A stretch of 64,000 nucleotides of DNA from Pseudooceanicola spongiae. Its GTDB lineage: Bacteria > Pseudomonadota > Alphaproteobacteria > Rhodobacterales > Rhodobacteraceae. The number at the start of each line of letters is the position of its first letter. The stretch's first letter is position 1. Of this stretch, positions 8,279-17,307 are shown piece after piece. The stretch spans positions 1,162,501 through 1,226,500 of the forward strand of contig NZ_CP045201.1 of assembly GCF_014899185.1 (NCBI RefSeq), written 5' to 3'. Both the position numbers and the translations under genes were made by a program. Under the pieces are notes generated by a model that saw nothing but the letters and a program-made list of their open reading frames with translations, was not told the origin of the DNA and searched no databases.

Positions 8279-9113
8279 TGCCGCCCCTGTCCTGATCGCG
8301 GTCCCTGGCGCGTTCCTTGTCGCCTTCGCGGTCGCGGCGGCGCAGGTGGATCGGGGCGAAGGTGTCGGACTGGCGCAGCTCAAGCTTGCCTTCTTTGGCC
8401 AGCTCCAGCGAGGCGGCGAAGGTGGCGGCGGTGACCGAGCGGCGACGCATCGGATCATGGGTCCAGCCGGGCGGCATATAGGCCGAAAGTTCGGTCCAGT
8501 TGCCGGCAAAGCCGATCATGCCCCGCATATGGGCCAGCGCCTGCTCCATGGTGAAGACATTGTCGCGGTCCATCACGAAGGGGCGGAATTCATCGCGGGT
8601 GCGGATGCGCGCATAGGCCTGCATCAGGTCGAGCAGCGTCGCGGAGTAGGTGACGCTGCGCACGCGGGTGACGTCTTCGGGGATGCCACGCACGAAGAAG
8701 TCGCGGCCCCGCTGGTCGCGCGCCATCAGCCGGGCGGCGGCATCGCGCATCGCCTGCAGGCGCTCCAACTGGAAGGCGAGGTGCGCGGCGAGTTCTTCAC
8801 CCGAGGGACCTTCTTCGGTGGGGTCAGGCGGCAGCAGCAGGCGCGATTTCAGAAAGGCGAGCCAGGCGGCCATGACCAGATAGTCGGCGGCCAGTTCGAT
8901 ACGCAGCTTCTTGGCGCGTTCGACGAAGGCCAGGTACTGCTGGGCCAGCATCAGGATGGAGATCCGGCGCAGGTCGACCTTTTGCGTCCGCGACAGCGTC
9001 AGCAACAGATCGAGCGGCCCTTCAAAGCCGTCGACATCGACGATCAGCGCCTCCGCCGCGAGGCGTTCCGAGACGCTCTCGGGGTCTTCCTGAAACAGGT
9101 CTTTGTCAGCCAT
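8271..9113 (-). CDS. scpA: Segregation and condensation protein A
   Basis: 280 residues. ScpA is the kleisin that bridges SMC heads. The family N-terminus is clear (LIVDVDGFEGPLDLLLTLSR), followed by KVDLRRISILMLAQQYLAF and the C-terminal winged helix (VTAATFAASLELAKEGKLEL). Start at 9113 overlaps the nagZ stop by 8 nt, and its own stop overlaps scpB by 8 nt. argS, the SPOR gene, nagZ, scpA and scpB therefore look like one operon. Confidence 0.95.
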   Translation of the reverse strand: MADKDLFQEDPESVSERLAAEALIVDVDGFEGPLDLLLTLSRTQKVDLRRISILMLAQQYLAFVERAKKLRIELAADYLVMAAWLAFLKSRLLLPPDPTEEGPSGEELAAHLAFQLERLQAMRDAAARLMARDQRGRDFFVRGIPEDVTRVRSVTYSATLLDLMQAYARIRTRDEFRPFVMDRDNVFTMEQALAHMRGMIGFAGNWTELSAYMPPGWTHDPMRRRSVTAATFAASLELAKEGKLELRQSDTFAPIHLRRRDREGDKERARDRDQDRGGNV

Positions 9114-10113
9114 ACACCGGTCCGTCCAGCAGAGCGGACAGCTTGGCCTCCATCGCGTCAAAGTCAAGCTCGGGGGCGGTGTCGGGGCGCATGGAGAGCG
9201 CGCGTTCGGCCCGTTGCTGGGCGGCGGGCGTCATGAAGCCGGCGGCCTCGGCCACCTCCATACGGTCCTTGAGGTCAGCATTGCACAGCAGCACCACATC
9301 GCAGCCGGCCGCGAGAGAGCCGCGCGCGATCTCCGACAGGCTGCCCGAGAGCGCCTTCATCGAGATGTCATCGGTCATCAGCAGGTTGTCGAAGCCGATC
9401 TGGTTGCGGATCATCTGGATGGCGCGGGGCGACAGGGTGGCAGGCTGATCGGGGTCGATCTGGTCGTAGACGATATGGGCGGTCATCGCCATCGGCTGAT
9501 CGTTCAGCACCTTGAAGGGGGCGAAGTCGACCTCGTCCAGCTCCGCGAGGGAGGTGGTGACGTGGGGCAGCTCCATATGACTGTCGGCGCGCGCCCGGCC
9601 ATGGCCTGGGATATGCTTAACGACGGGCAGCACACCGCCCGCGAGCAACCCCATGGAAACGGCGCGGCCCAGGCCCGCCACCGTGGCGGCGTCGGTGCCA
9701 TAGCAGCGGTTGCGCAGAAAAGGGTGGGTGCTGTCATCCGCAACATCGACCAGCGGCGCGCAATTGGTGTCGATCCCGACGGAGCGCATCTCGGCGGCGA
9801 TGATGGCGTAGCGCAGGTACATCGCGGCGATGGGGTCACGCGCACGGGCGGCGAAATCGAGCGGCGCGTCCCACTGGCGGAAATGCGGCGGGCGCAGGCG
9901 CTGGACGCGGCCTCCCTCCTGATCCAGCAGGATCGGGGCATTGCGGCCAACAGCCTCGCGCAGCTCGGCGCAGAGCGCGGCCGTCTGCTCGGGCGTGTCG
10001 ATGTTGCGGGCGAACAGGATGAAGCCATAGGGATCGGCGGTGCGGAAGACGCGCTTCTCCTCGTCCGTGAGGCGCAGTCCGGTGGGGTCGAGAATGGTGG
10101 CTCCGAAGGCCAT
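9106..10113 (-). CDS. nagZ: Beta-N-acetylhexosaminidase NagZ (GH3)
   Basis: 335 residues. It removes GlcNAc from 1,6-anhydroMurNAc muropeptides in cytoplasmic wall recycling. The GH3 NagZ signature KHIPGHGRARADSH (residues 166-179, including the catalytic His/Asp) is intact, and the nucleophile region LLMTDDISMKAL lies near residue 245. It is embedded between a SPOR-domain protein that probably binds denuded glycan strands and the scpAB pair, an arrangement common in Rhodobacteraceae. Confidence 0.95.
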   Translation of the reverse strand: MAFGATILDPTGLRLTDEEKRVFRTADPYGFILFARNIDTPEQTAALCAELREAVGRNAPILLDQEGGRVQRLRPPHFRQWDAPLDFAARARDPIAAMYLRYAIIAAEMRSVGIDTNCAPLVDVADDSTHPFLRNRCYGTDAATVAGLGRAVSMGLLAGGVLPVVKHIPGHGRARADSHMELPHVTTSLAELDEVDFAPFKVLNDQPMAMTAHIVYDQIDPDQPATLSPRAIQMIRNQIGFDNLLMTDDISMKALSGSLSEIARGSLAAGCDVVLLCNADLKDRMEVAEAAGFMTPAAQQRAERALSMRPDTAPELDFDAMEAKLSALLDGPVYG

Positions 10114-10217
10114 GGCTACCTCTGACGGCGACGCGCGTGCGTGGCCTGTTGCGGACGCGGAGCATCCGGGTGGGCTTTGGGGCGGTCCCGCGCCTGATGC
10201 TCAGGCACGGGGTCCGG

Positions 10218-11342
10218 TTACTTGGTCAGAACGGGGATGCAGTCAGCCTTGTCCGCGACAAGGGCGGCGCAGAACCGGCGCGTGTCGGAGAGGTCGGTGA
10301 AGCCCATGGCGCGCAGGCGGTAGAAGGTGCGCCCGCCGGTTTCGGCCTTCTGGATCACACGGGATTTCCCGGCGAGATAGATGTCGAAGTCCTTGGACAG
10401 GCGGGTCCATTCCGACAGGGCAATCTCTTCCGAGGCAAAGGCGCCGAGCTGCGCCAACTGGGTGCCCGCAGGCACCGCGTCGGCAGCGATATTGGTGACG
10501 GTTTCGGCAGGTGGCGCGCTCTGCGGCACATCTGCGGCCGAGGCGGAAGCCTGAACGACGCTGGCCAGTGCCGAGAGGCTTGCCGGGCGGGCTTTGGGGC
10601 GCAGGGTAGCGGAGCCTGCCATATCCTCGCCAAGGCCCTGGCTGGTGCCCTCTCCGTCGGCGCGCAGGCGGGCGATGGCGGCGGCGTTTTCACCGGTGCC
10701 ATCCGCTTCGCCGATGTCGAGTGGTGCGGGGGCGCTGACCGGGATGGCGCTGCGGGCGGCGAGCTCTTCTTCGGTGAGCGCGTCATCGCCGAGGCTGATG
10801 GCATTGGGTGCCAGCGTCACCTGATCGGGGGCCGAGGCGGCCTCCTTCGCGGCGGCAACGTGGTTGACCGAGAGGCCGAGGAAATCGGCGGTCTGGCCGC
10901 CGGCGTCGGTGGGGATGCGGCGGGTTTCGCCGGTCATCGCACGCACGACAGGCACGCCGGAGACGTCGCGCATGACCATCTGGTAGCCCCAGAGGCCGAT
11001 GCCCGCGACCAGCGCCAGCGACACCACGCCGCCGACCCAGGTGAACAGCGCCCCGACAGACGCCGAGTCCCGCTGATCGCCGCCGTTGCCATACTGGCCA
11101 CCGTCGTATGGGTCACCCTCGTACTGTGCTTCGTCGTACTGCGCTTCTTCGTATTGGCCGCCGTCGTGATGACCGTCGTCATATGAGGCGGTGTCGTAGT
11201 GGCCCGCGCCATAGGGGGACTGCGCCTCGGGGGCATAGCCTGCGTCGTGGCGACGCGGCGCCTGAGCGTGGGTCTGCTCGCGTCTGGGACGGGTGCCGTA
11301 ATTGACGGAGCCAAAATGCCCGTCTGCCTGAAAGTCTGCCAT
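10218..11342 (-). CDS. SPOR domain-containing inner-membrane protein
   Basis: 374 residues. A cytoplasmic N-terminus of about 95 residues is rich in Tyr, Asp, Gly and Gln with imperfect QYDEAQYEGDPYDGGQY-type repeats. One membrane helix follows (about residues 99-119, GVVSLALVAGIGLWGYQMVM), then a long variable periplasmic linker and a C-terminal SPOR domain (about residues 293-374, QLAQLGAFASEEIALSEW...). SPOR domains bind septal peptidoglycan lacking stem peptides, so a role at the division site is likely. Start at 11342 (MADFQADGHFG). It sits about 90 nt downstream of argS. Confidence 0.88.
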   Translation of the reverse strand: MADFQADGHFGSVNYGTRPRREQTHAQAPRRHDAGYAPEAQSPYGAGHYDTASYDDGHHDGGQYEEAQYDEAQYEGDPYDGGQYGNGGDQRDSASVGALFTWVGGVVSLALVAGIGLWGYQMVMRDVSGVPVVRAMTGETRRIPTDAGGQTADFLGLSVNHVAAAKEAASAPDQVTLAPNAISLGDDALTEEELAARSAIPVSAPAPLDIGEADGTGENAAAIARLRADGEGTSQGLGEDMAGSATLRPKARPASLSALASVVQASASAADVPQSAPPAETVTNIAADAVPAGTQLAQLGAFASEEIALSEWTRLSKDFDIYLAGKSRVIQKAETGGRTFYRLRAMGFTDLSDTRRFCAALVADKADCIPVLTK

Positions 11343-11434
11343 ACTGCCTCGCACGCCGGGGCTTTGACGCCCGGTCTTGTCGTGTCACGGATCGCGAACG
11401 GATCGGTTTGCCTGTTCGGGTCCGGCGCGCTGCG

Positions 11435-13180
11435 TTATCGCATTTCTTCCGCCGGGGTGACGCCAAGGATACCAAGACCTGCGGAAATGACAACGGCCAC
11501 GGCACGCGCCAGCGCCAATTTTGCCTGAGACACCTCGGGCGCGTCCTCCTGAACGAAGCGCAAATGGCTCTCTTCGTTGCCCCGATTGTAGAGGCCGTGC
11601 AGATCCGACGCCAATTCATAGAGGAAAAAGGCGATCCGGTGCGGCTCGTTCGTGCGGGCGGCGATTTCGACCAGACGCGGCCATTCGGCGAGTTTGCGCG
11701 CAACCGCCAGCTCGGACTCGTGGGTCATGTCCGAGAGAACGGCGGCGGCCAGCGTCGCGTCATCCGTGGTGATCCCGGCCTCGCCGGCACGGCGCAGGGC
11801 CGAGCAGACGCGGGCATGGGCGTACTGGACGTAGAAGACCGGGTTGTCGCGCGACTGCTCCATCACCTTGTCGAAATCGAAGTCCAGCGGGGCATCGTTC
11901 TTGCGCGTCAGCATGACGAAACGGGTCACATCGGGGCCGACCTGTTCGACCAGATCGCGCAACATGATGAAGGTCCCGGCGCGTTTGGACATCTTGAACG
12001 GCTCACCGTTCTTGAACAGTTTGACCAGCTGGCAGAGCTTGATATCGAGCGGCACAGTGCCATCCGAGAGCGCCGAGACGGCCGCTTTCATGCGTTTGAC
12101 ATAGCCACCGTGATCGGCACCAAACACATCAATAAGGGCGTCGAAGCCTCTGGAAACCTTATCATAATGATAGGCAATATCGGGGGCGAAATAGGTCCAG
12201 TCGCCGTCCGACTTCTGGATCGGACGGTCGACGTCATCGCCGTGGGCGGTGGATTTGAACAGGGTCTGCTCGCGCGGTTCCCAATCCTCGGGCAGCTTGC
12301 CCTTGGGGGGTTCCAGCGTGCCGCGATAGATCAGGCCCTTGGCCCGCAGGCTATCAATCGCCGCTTCGATCTTGCCGGTGCCATAGAGCGATTTTTCGGA
12401 GAAGAAGACATCCATCTCGACCCCGAGCATGGCGAGATCGGCGCGGATCAGAGCCATCATCGCTTCGGTGCCGAAGGTACGGATCTCGGCCAGCCAGACC
12501 TCCTCCGGCTCGTCGACATAGGCGTCGCCGACCTTGTCCTTCAGCGCCTCGCCGACCTCGATCAGGTAGTCGCCGGGGTATGTGCCATCCTCGAAGGCGA
12601 CCTCCTGCCCGTGGGCCTCAAGGTAGCGCAGATAGACGGACCGGGCGAGGACATCGACCTGTGCGCCGCCGTCGTTGATATAGTATTCGCGGGTCACGTC
12701 GTAGCCGGCATAGGCCAGCAGCGAGGCCAGAGCATCGCCGAAAACCGCGCCACGGGTGTGGCCAACATGCAACGGGCCAGTGGGGTTTGCCGAGACATAT
12801 TCGACGTTTACGCGGGCACCCTGCCCCATTTCGGACTTGCCGTAGGCGGTGCCTTCGGTCAGCGCGGCCTTGACGACGCCCTGCCAGAGACCGCCTGCCA
12901 GACGCAGGTTGAGAAAGCCGGGGCCTGCCACTTCGGCCAGGGTGATGCGCTCATCCGCCACCAGACGGGCGGCCAGGGCATCGGCGATGTCGCGCGGCTT
13001 GAGGCTGGCGGGTTTCGCCAGCACCATGGCGGCGTTGGTCGCCATATCGCCGTGGGCGGGATCGCGCGGCGGCTCGACCGTGACGTTGTCGAAGGAAAGC
13101 CCCTCTGGCAGGTCGCCTGCTGCCTGCATGGCGGCAAGGCTGTCGAGAACGAGGCTGCGGATATCGGTAAAGAGGTTCAT
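11435..13180 (-). CDS. argS: Arginyl-tRNA synthetase
   Basis: 581 residues, normal length for a class I ArgRS. The HIGH motif appears as HVGHTRG and the KMSKS-like motif as FKMSKRAG; the DALR anticodon-binding domain forms the C-terminus. Start at 13180 ([11 protein letters not shown]) has AGGAAAG upstream. First gene of the argS, SPOR, nagZ, scpA, scpB series. Confidence 0.97.
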   Translation of the reverse strand: MNLFTDIRSLVLDSLAAMQAAGDLPEGLSFDNVTVEPPRDPAHGDMATNAAMVLAKPASLKPRDIADALAARLVADERITLAEVAGPGFLNLRLAGGLWQGVVKAALTEGTAYGKSEMGQGARVNVEYVSANPTGPLHVGHTRGAVFGDALASLLAYAGYDVTREYYINDGGAQVDVLARSVYLRYLEAHGQEVAFEDGTYPGDYLIEVGEALKDKVGDAYVDEPEEVWLAEIRTFGTEAMMALIRADLAMLGVEMDVFFSEKSLYGTGKIEAAIDSLRAKGLIYRGTLEPPKGKLPEDWEPREQTLFKSTAHGDDVDRPIQKSDGDWTYFAPDIAYHYDKVSRGFDALIDVFGADHGGYVKRMKAAVSALSDGTVPLDIKLCQLVKLFKNGEPFKMSKRAGTFIMLRDLVEQVGPDVTRFVMLTRKNDAPLDFDFDKVMEQSRDNPVFYVQYAHARVCSALRRAGEAGITTDDATLAAAVLSDMTHESELAVARKLAEWPRLVEIAARTNEPHRIAFFLYELASDLHGLYNRGNEESHLRFVQEDAPEVSQAKLALARAVAVVISAGLGILGVTPAEEMR

Positions 13181-13340
13181 GGCGCTTTCCTGAGGTTTCG
13201 GGCGGGCCGGAGGGGTCCGGCAGGCTCGACGAGTTCCTCCGGGGTTTATCATTGCCGCAACAGAGGTCAATGGAGGAGGCAGATTTGGCGCATCCCTGGG
13301 GTGCGGTTCTGCCCTGATCTGGTTTTAGCTCTGGCGGGGG

Positions 13341-13787
13341 CTATCGGTCCAGCGCGCGGCGCAGCTGGATCAGAACGCGCTCGGCGGTGGCGGCATCCTC
13401 GGGGTCAACCATTTCTGCCAGAGAGTCGGTCCAGCTTTGGCGACGGGTTTCGGCCTCGGTCAGGGCGGCGCGCCCGGCCTCGCTCGGCACGACGAGACGC
13501 GCACGCAGGTGGGCCGGGTTGTCGGCCAGCGTGACGAGCCCCGCAACCTCAAGCTCGTTGACGACGCGCTGCACCGACTGGCGCGCCAGCCCAAGGCTCT
13601 GCGCGATGTCGGAAACGGTGCCGGGATCGGGCAGAAACTGCGCCGTTGAGAGCACCTGCCAGCGGGCGCTGCTGAGGCCGATATCCCCGACCAGAGCATC
13701 CCCCGCCGCCGTCAGCCGCCCGCCGAGGCGCAGGATTTCAAAGATGATCCGCCCTGTTGTGGCGGTTGTGGGGTTTTCAAAGCTCAT
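13341..13787 (-). CDS. MarR-family transcriptional regulator
   Basis: 148 residues with a MarR winged helix-turn-helix: GTVSDIAQSLGLARQSVQRV (about residues 62-81) then a wing ending in LVVPSEAGRAALTEAE. Start at 13787 is preferred over a longer frame that would run through the operator region and into the divergent gene. It is transcribed away from a small monooxygenase gene 75 nt away, and two near-perfect palindromes lie in that gap. Autoregulation and control of the neighbour are therefore the natural reading. No sensing cysteine of the OhrR type is visible. Confidence 0.9.
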   Translation of the reverse strand: MSFENPTTATTGRIIFEILRLGGRLTAAGDALVGDIGLSSARWQVLSTAQFLPDPGTVSDIAQSLGLARQSVQRVVNELEVAGLVTLADNPAHLRARLVVPSEAGRAALTEAETRRQSWTDSLAEMVDPEDAATAERVLIQLRRALDR

Positions 13788-13804
13788 GGGATCACTTTGC
13801 AAAG

Positions 13805-13848
13805 TTGACAGCACCCTGTCAATGCGGCAATCTGACAGCACACTGTCA
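13805..13848. promoter_or_regulatory. Twin palindromic operators in the marR/monooxygenase divergent promoter
   Basis: Site 1 is TTGACAGCACCCTGTCAA (13805-13822; 7-bp arms, 4-bp centre). Site 2 is TGACAGCACACTGTCA (13833-13848; 6-bp arms, 4-bp centre). The centres are 27 bp apart. Both share TGACAG-N4-CTGTCA. Site 1 also supplies a TTGACA hexamer. This is the typical architecture for a MarR repressor dimer at each site. Confidence 0.75.
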
Positions 13849-13862
13849 TTAAGGAGGAACCC

Positions 13863-14177
13863 ATGGCAGACGCTCTGTATCGGATCGACAAGTTCATTGT
13901 GCCAGAGGCGGCGCGCGACAGGTTTCTGGATCAGGTGGCGCAGGTCCATGCGGTGCTGCGCCACTGTCCGGGCTGCCTGAGCGAGCAGGTCGTCGAGCAA
14001 TGTGACGGGCCGGGACGCTTCAATATCGTGACCATCGCGGTCTGGGAGAGCGCGGAGGCGATCGAGGCGGCGAAGCGCGCCGTGCTGGCGTCGCGCGGTG
14101 AGAGTGGCATTGATCCCGCCAGCCTGATCGCCGAGCTGGGGATCACCGCGGATATGGCCGTCTACCGGGAGATCTGA
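13863..14177 (+). CDS. Antibiotic biosynthesis monooxygenase (ABM)-domain protein
   Basis: 104 residues, a single ferredoxin-like ABM domain (YRIDKFIVPEAARDRFLDQV at the start, NIVTIAVWESAEAIEAAKR in the middle). The family includes quinol monooxygenases such as YgiN and cofactor-free aromatic monooxygenases. A strong AAGGAGG ribosome-binding site lies upstream. Divergent from a marR gene with paired operators between them, suggesting induction by a small aromatic or quinone-like compound. Confidence 0.8.
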   Translation: MADALYRIDKFIVPEAARDRFLDQVAQVHAVLRHCPGCLSEQVVEQCDGPGRFNIVTIAVWESAEAIEAAKRAVLASRGESGIDPASLIAELGITADMAVYREI

Positions 14178-14243
14178 CGCTGAGGCAGAGCCGCGCCACC
14201 GATTTGCATCAGGCGGCGCGGAAAATGGGACGAGTCCCCTGCT

Positions 14244-15470
14244 CTACTCGTCTTCGAGGCGGGCTTCTTCGACGCGGTCGGCGTAGCGGATGTGGCCGGG
14301 ACCAGAGGCGCGCAGGCCGGGCTCGGGATCATGACCCATCAGGCGGGCGTGTTCGACGATCGCGAAGCGGTCCGTCATGCCGGAGATGTAGTCCGCCACA
14401 AGCCGCGCCAGTGCGATCTTGTCGTCACCCACATCGTCGATATCCTTGCGCCATTGCTTCGGCAGCACTTCGGGGCGCTCCATGAACAGCGGGAACAGCT
14501 CCTCCACAATGCGGGTGACCTTCTGGCGCATCTCGACCACTTCCGGGGCGCGGTACATGCGGTGGAACAGGAACTCGCGGATCTGTTTCAGGTCAGACCA
14601 GACGGCGGGCGAGAATTGCACCATCATGCGGCCGGCAAGGCGGATGTCGGTGACGCTCTGCGGGTTCAGGGCGGCGATATTGGCGCGGCTGACCTCGATC
14701 ACATCCTCGACCAGAATGCCGAAGAAACGGCGCAGCGCCTCGTGGCGGCGGCGGTAGTAGTTGAGGCCGGGATAGAGGCTGTCGACACCGGCAAAGCAGT
14801 CCTTCAGGATCGGCAGCTCGGCCAGCTCATCTGTCGAGAACAGTTCGGCGCGCAGACCGTCGTGCAGGTCGTGGTTGTTGTAGGCGATGTCGTCGGAGAG
14901 GGCGGCGACCTGCGCCTCGGCGCTCGCATGGGTGTGCAGCTCAAGATCATGCTTACGGTTGTAGTCGGCGAGCGCGAAGGGGATCACGCCGGTGACGGGG
15001 CCGTTGTGCTTGGCGATGCCTTCCAGCGTCTCCCACGTCAGGTTGAGGCCATCCCATTCGGCATAGTGCCGCTCCAGCGCGGTGACGATTCGGATGGCTT
15101 GCGCGTTGTGATCGAAACCGCCGTAGGGTTTCATCAGCGCGGCGAGAGCATCCTCGCCCGTGTGACCGAAGGGCGGATGGCCGAGATCATGGGCCAGCGC
15201 GACGGCCTCGGTCAGCTCGTCATTGAGGTTCAGCGCCCCGGCGATGGTGCGCGCCACTTGCGCCACTTCGATGGAATGGGTCAGCCGGGTGCGGAAATAA
15301 TCGCCCTCATGCTCAATAAACACCTGCGTTTTGTGTTTCAGGCGGCGAAACGCCGAGGCATGGATGATCCGGTCGCGATCGCGCTGGAAACATGAGCGAA
15401 AATGGCTTTCATCTTCGGGATAGAGCCTGCCGCGCGACTGGGCAGGGTCGGAGGCATAGATCGCACGCAT
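14244..15470 (-). CDS. dgt: Deoxyguanosinetriphosphate triphosphohydrolase-like protein
   Basis: 408 residues of the HD-domain dNTPase family, which hydrolyses dNTPs to deoxynucleosides plus triphosphate. The HD motif is intact: His65 (RTRLTHSIEVAQ), then His94-Asp95 (ALAHDLGHPPFGHTGE). Start at 15470 (MRAIYASDPAQ...) rather than an upstream in-frame Met, because the latter would overlap the erpA leader. Divergent from erpA with an 88-nt gap. Confidence 0.92.
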   Translation of the reverse strand: MRAIYASDPAQSRGRLYPEDESHFRSCFQRDRDRIIHASAFRRLKHKTQVFIEHEGDYFRTRLTHSIEVAQVARTIAGALNLNDELTEAVALAHDLGHPPFGHTGEDALAALMKPYGGFDHNAQAIRIVTALERHYAEWDGLNLTWETLEGIAKHNGPVTGVIPFALADYNRKHDLELHTHASAEAQVAALSDDIAYNNHDLHDGLRAELFSTDELAELPILKDCFAGVDSLYPGLNYYRRRHEALRRFFGILVEDVIEVSRANIAALNPQSVTDIRLAGRMMVQFSPAVWSDLKQIREFLFHRMYRAPEVVEMRQKVTRIVEELFPLFMERPEVLPKQWRKDIDDVGDDKIALARLVADYISGMTDRFAIVEHARLMGHDPEPGLRASGPGHIRYADRVEEARLEDE

Positions 15471-15558
15471 GTGATTGGTCCCTTCGGCTTCTTGTCGCCT
15501 TTTGCCATTGTCCTTATATTGGTGCAGGACGACATGCAAAATGTCAGGAGTTATTGCG

Positions 15559-15876
15559 ATGAATTTGCCGCCAAAAGTCACTGACCGCGCCTTTGCCCGC
15601 CTCTCCGAGATCGCCGCGGGGCCTCAGGCCCTGCGCGTCGCGGTGGAAGGCGGCGGATGTTCGGGCTTTCAATACGAGATCAAGCTGGACGATATCGCCA
15701 CCGATGACCTGGTGCTTGAGGGCATGGGGCAGAAGGTGGTGGTCGATTCCGTGTCGCTGCCGTTCCTGTCGGGCGCGGTGATCGACTTCACCGAGGAGCT
15801 GATCGGCGCACGCTTCGTGATCGAGAACCCGAATGCCACCTCGTCCTGTGGCTGCGGGACCTCGTTTTCGATGTGA
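15559..15876 (+). CDS. erpA: A-type iron-sulfur carrier protein (ErpA/IscA family)
   Basis: 105 residues with the three conserved cysteines of A-type carriers: Cys34 (EGGGCSGFQYE) and Cys97/Cys99 (SSCGCGTSFSM at the C-terminus). It delivers Fe-S clusters to apo-targets. Start at 15559 has a CAGGAG site 8 nt upstream; Met at 15541 is an alternative. The ErpA versus IscA assignment is by context only. Confidence 0.9.
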   Translation: MNLPPKVTDRAFARLSEIAAGPQALRVAVEGGGCSGFQYEIKLDDIATDDLVLEGMGQKVVVDSVSLPFLSGAVIDFTEELIGARFVIENPNATSSCGCGTSFSM

Positions 15877-15898
15877 TCGCCGCAAAGGCGCAAGAAAC

Positions 15899-15925
15899 GG
15901 GCCGCTTGAGAGGGCGGCCTTTTTC
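15899..15925 (+). terminator. Intrinsic terminator after erpA
   Basis: GGCCGC (15900-15905) pairs with GCGGCC (15914-15919), followed by TTTTTC, 23 nt after the erpA stop. Confidence 0.8.
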
Positions 15926-15942
15926 TTTGGTGCCGTCGGGCC

Positions 15943-16320
15943 TCAATCCTCTGGCGCGTGAAACACCGCCTCGATGCGGTTTCCATCGGGGTCGAGGATG
16001 AAGGCCGCATAGTAGCGGCCCTGATATTGCGGGCGCAGCCCCGGGGCACCGGCGTCCTGACCGCCCGCCGCCAGAGCTTCGGCGTGGAAACGATCGACGC
16101 TGGTACGGTCGGGGGCGGCGAAGGCGACATGGGTGCCTTGGCGTGCGCTGGCGGTGTCGCACTGCAGGCCGAAGTCCTGCCCGTCCTTGCCGTAGGTCAG
16201 CATGGTCGCGGTCTCCCACAGCAGCGGCACACCGAGCGTCGGCATGATACGATTGTAGAAGGCGCGGGCGCGGGCGATGTCACTGACCCCGAGGGTCACA
16301 TGATCGAAGAGGGCGGACAT
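15943..16320 (-). CDS. VOC (glyoxalase/dioxygenase fold) family protein
   Basis: 125 residues, one vicinal-oxygen-chelate unit with paired beta-alpha-beta-beta-beta modules: LFDHVTLGVSDIARARAFY at the start and AAFILDPDGNRIEAVFH at the end. The metal-ligand positions His7 and the Glu near residue 118 are present. Enzymatic role unknown. Its start lies 9 nt after the stop of the EamA permease, so it may be the last gene of the repeat-peptide operon, or a passenger. Confidence 0.8.
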   Translation of the reverse strand: MSALFDHVTLGVSDIARARAFYNRIMPTLGVPLLWETATMLTYGKDGQDFGLQCDTASARQGTHVAFAAPDRTSVDRFHAEALAAGGQDAGAPGLRPQYQGRYYAAFILDPDGNRIEAVFHAPED

Positions 16321-16329
16321 GGCCCGCGC

Positions 16330-17286
16330 CTATTCGGCTGGCGAGATCGGCGAGGCTGCCTTGACCGACCCTGTCATCGCGCGCAGGGGGTCCTGCTGGG
16401 CACTGCTGCGGGCGAACTGTTCGTAGATCAGGTAGAGGCCCGAGCCGATGACGATGGTGACGCCGAGATAGATATGGGTGCCCGGGATCTCGCCGAAGAA
16501 CAACGCGCCAAGGATCACCATCCAGACGAACTGCAGGTTCATCAGCGGCGTCACGACGTAGGCTGCCATCTGGCGCAGGGCGACGACCAGCACCCAGCGG
16601 GCCAGAAACAGAAAGCCGGCGTAGGCGGCGGCCCAGCCGACATCGACCAGCGGCATCGGCTTGAACACAAAGGGCAAGGCGCAGCTCATCACCAGCATGA
16701 TCGTGACGTTGGGCCAGAACACCTGCGCCAGAGCGTTGGATTCGTGGCGACCGATGTAGCGCGCCATGACCATCGAGGTGGTGCCCGACAGAGAGGCCGC
16801 GAGAGCGATCAGGTGCCCCGAGGAGATCGAGTGCGGCCCCGCTGGAAACAGGCAGATGACGCCGATGAACCCCGCCCCGAGCGAGATCCAGACCGCAAGG
16901 CTGACATTTTCGCCCAGGATCGGGCCCGACATCAGCCCGGCGAAGATCGGCATCAGACCGACGAAGACGAAGACCTCGGCAAAGGGCAGCAGCTTGAAGG
17001 CGTAGAAAAAGCAGGTGGCAGCGATCACCGTCGCGACAGAGCGCACGGCCATGGCACGCGGCTGACCGGTGCGCACGGCGGCGACGAGGCCGGTGCGCTG
17101 CGACATCGCCTCGGCCAGCAGGCAGAAGACAGCGACGAGGCCGCCGGAGATGACATAGAGCTGCGGCGCGGCATAGCCGCCGGCGATGAACTTGGTGATC
17201 GCATCCGCAGAGGAGATCAGCGCCGTGTAGACCAGCACCATGGCGACGCCGAAAAGGGTCGCCCGTTTTGCCATGTGAGTCGTCAC
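16330..17286 (-). CDS. EamA/DMT-family membrane transporter
   Basis: 318 residues, about ten predicted membrane helices in two EamA repeats (typical VISGGLVAVFCLL, FAEVFVFVGLMPIFAGLMSG and LNLQFVWMVILGALFFGEIPG segments). Related proteins export amino acids or other metabolites or move nucleotide-sugar-like compounds. The start may instead be four codons later (17274). Only 21 nt separate it from the upstream helical-protein gene, which follows the repeat-peptide gene. It is therefore a candidate exporter for that system, by context only. Confidence 0.8.
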   Translation of the reverse strand: MTTHMAKRATLFGVAMVLVYTALISSADAITKFIAGGYAAPQLYVISGGLVAVFCLLAEAMSQRTGLVAAVRTGQPRAMAVRSVATVIAATCFFYAFKLLPFAEVFVFVGLMPIFAGLMSGPILGENVSLAVWISLGAGFIGVICLFPAGPHSISSGHLIALAASLSGTTSMVMARYIGRHESNALAQVFWPNVTIMLVMSCALPFVFKPMPLVDVGWAAAYAGFLFLARWVLVVALRQMAAYVVTPLMNLQFVWMVILGALFFGEIPGTHIYLGVTIVIGSGLYLIYEQFARSSAQQDPLRAMTGSVKAASPISPAE

Positions 17287-17307
17287 GCTGCCGCCCCCGC
17301 CATCAGA

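Noticed and set aside
12161..12173. TATCAT-A-ATGATA palindrome
   Set aside because: Lies inside argS coding sequence and is explained by codons; no regulatory context.
11408..13534. 708-residue open frame on the plus strand
   Set aside because: Antisense to argS, which has intact HIGH and KMSKS motifs; composition typical of a shadow frame.
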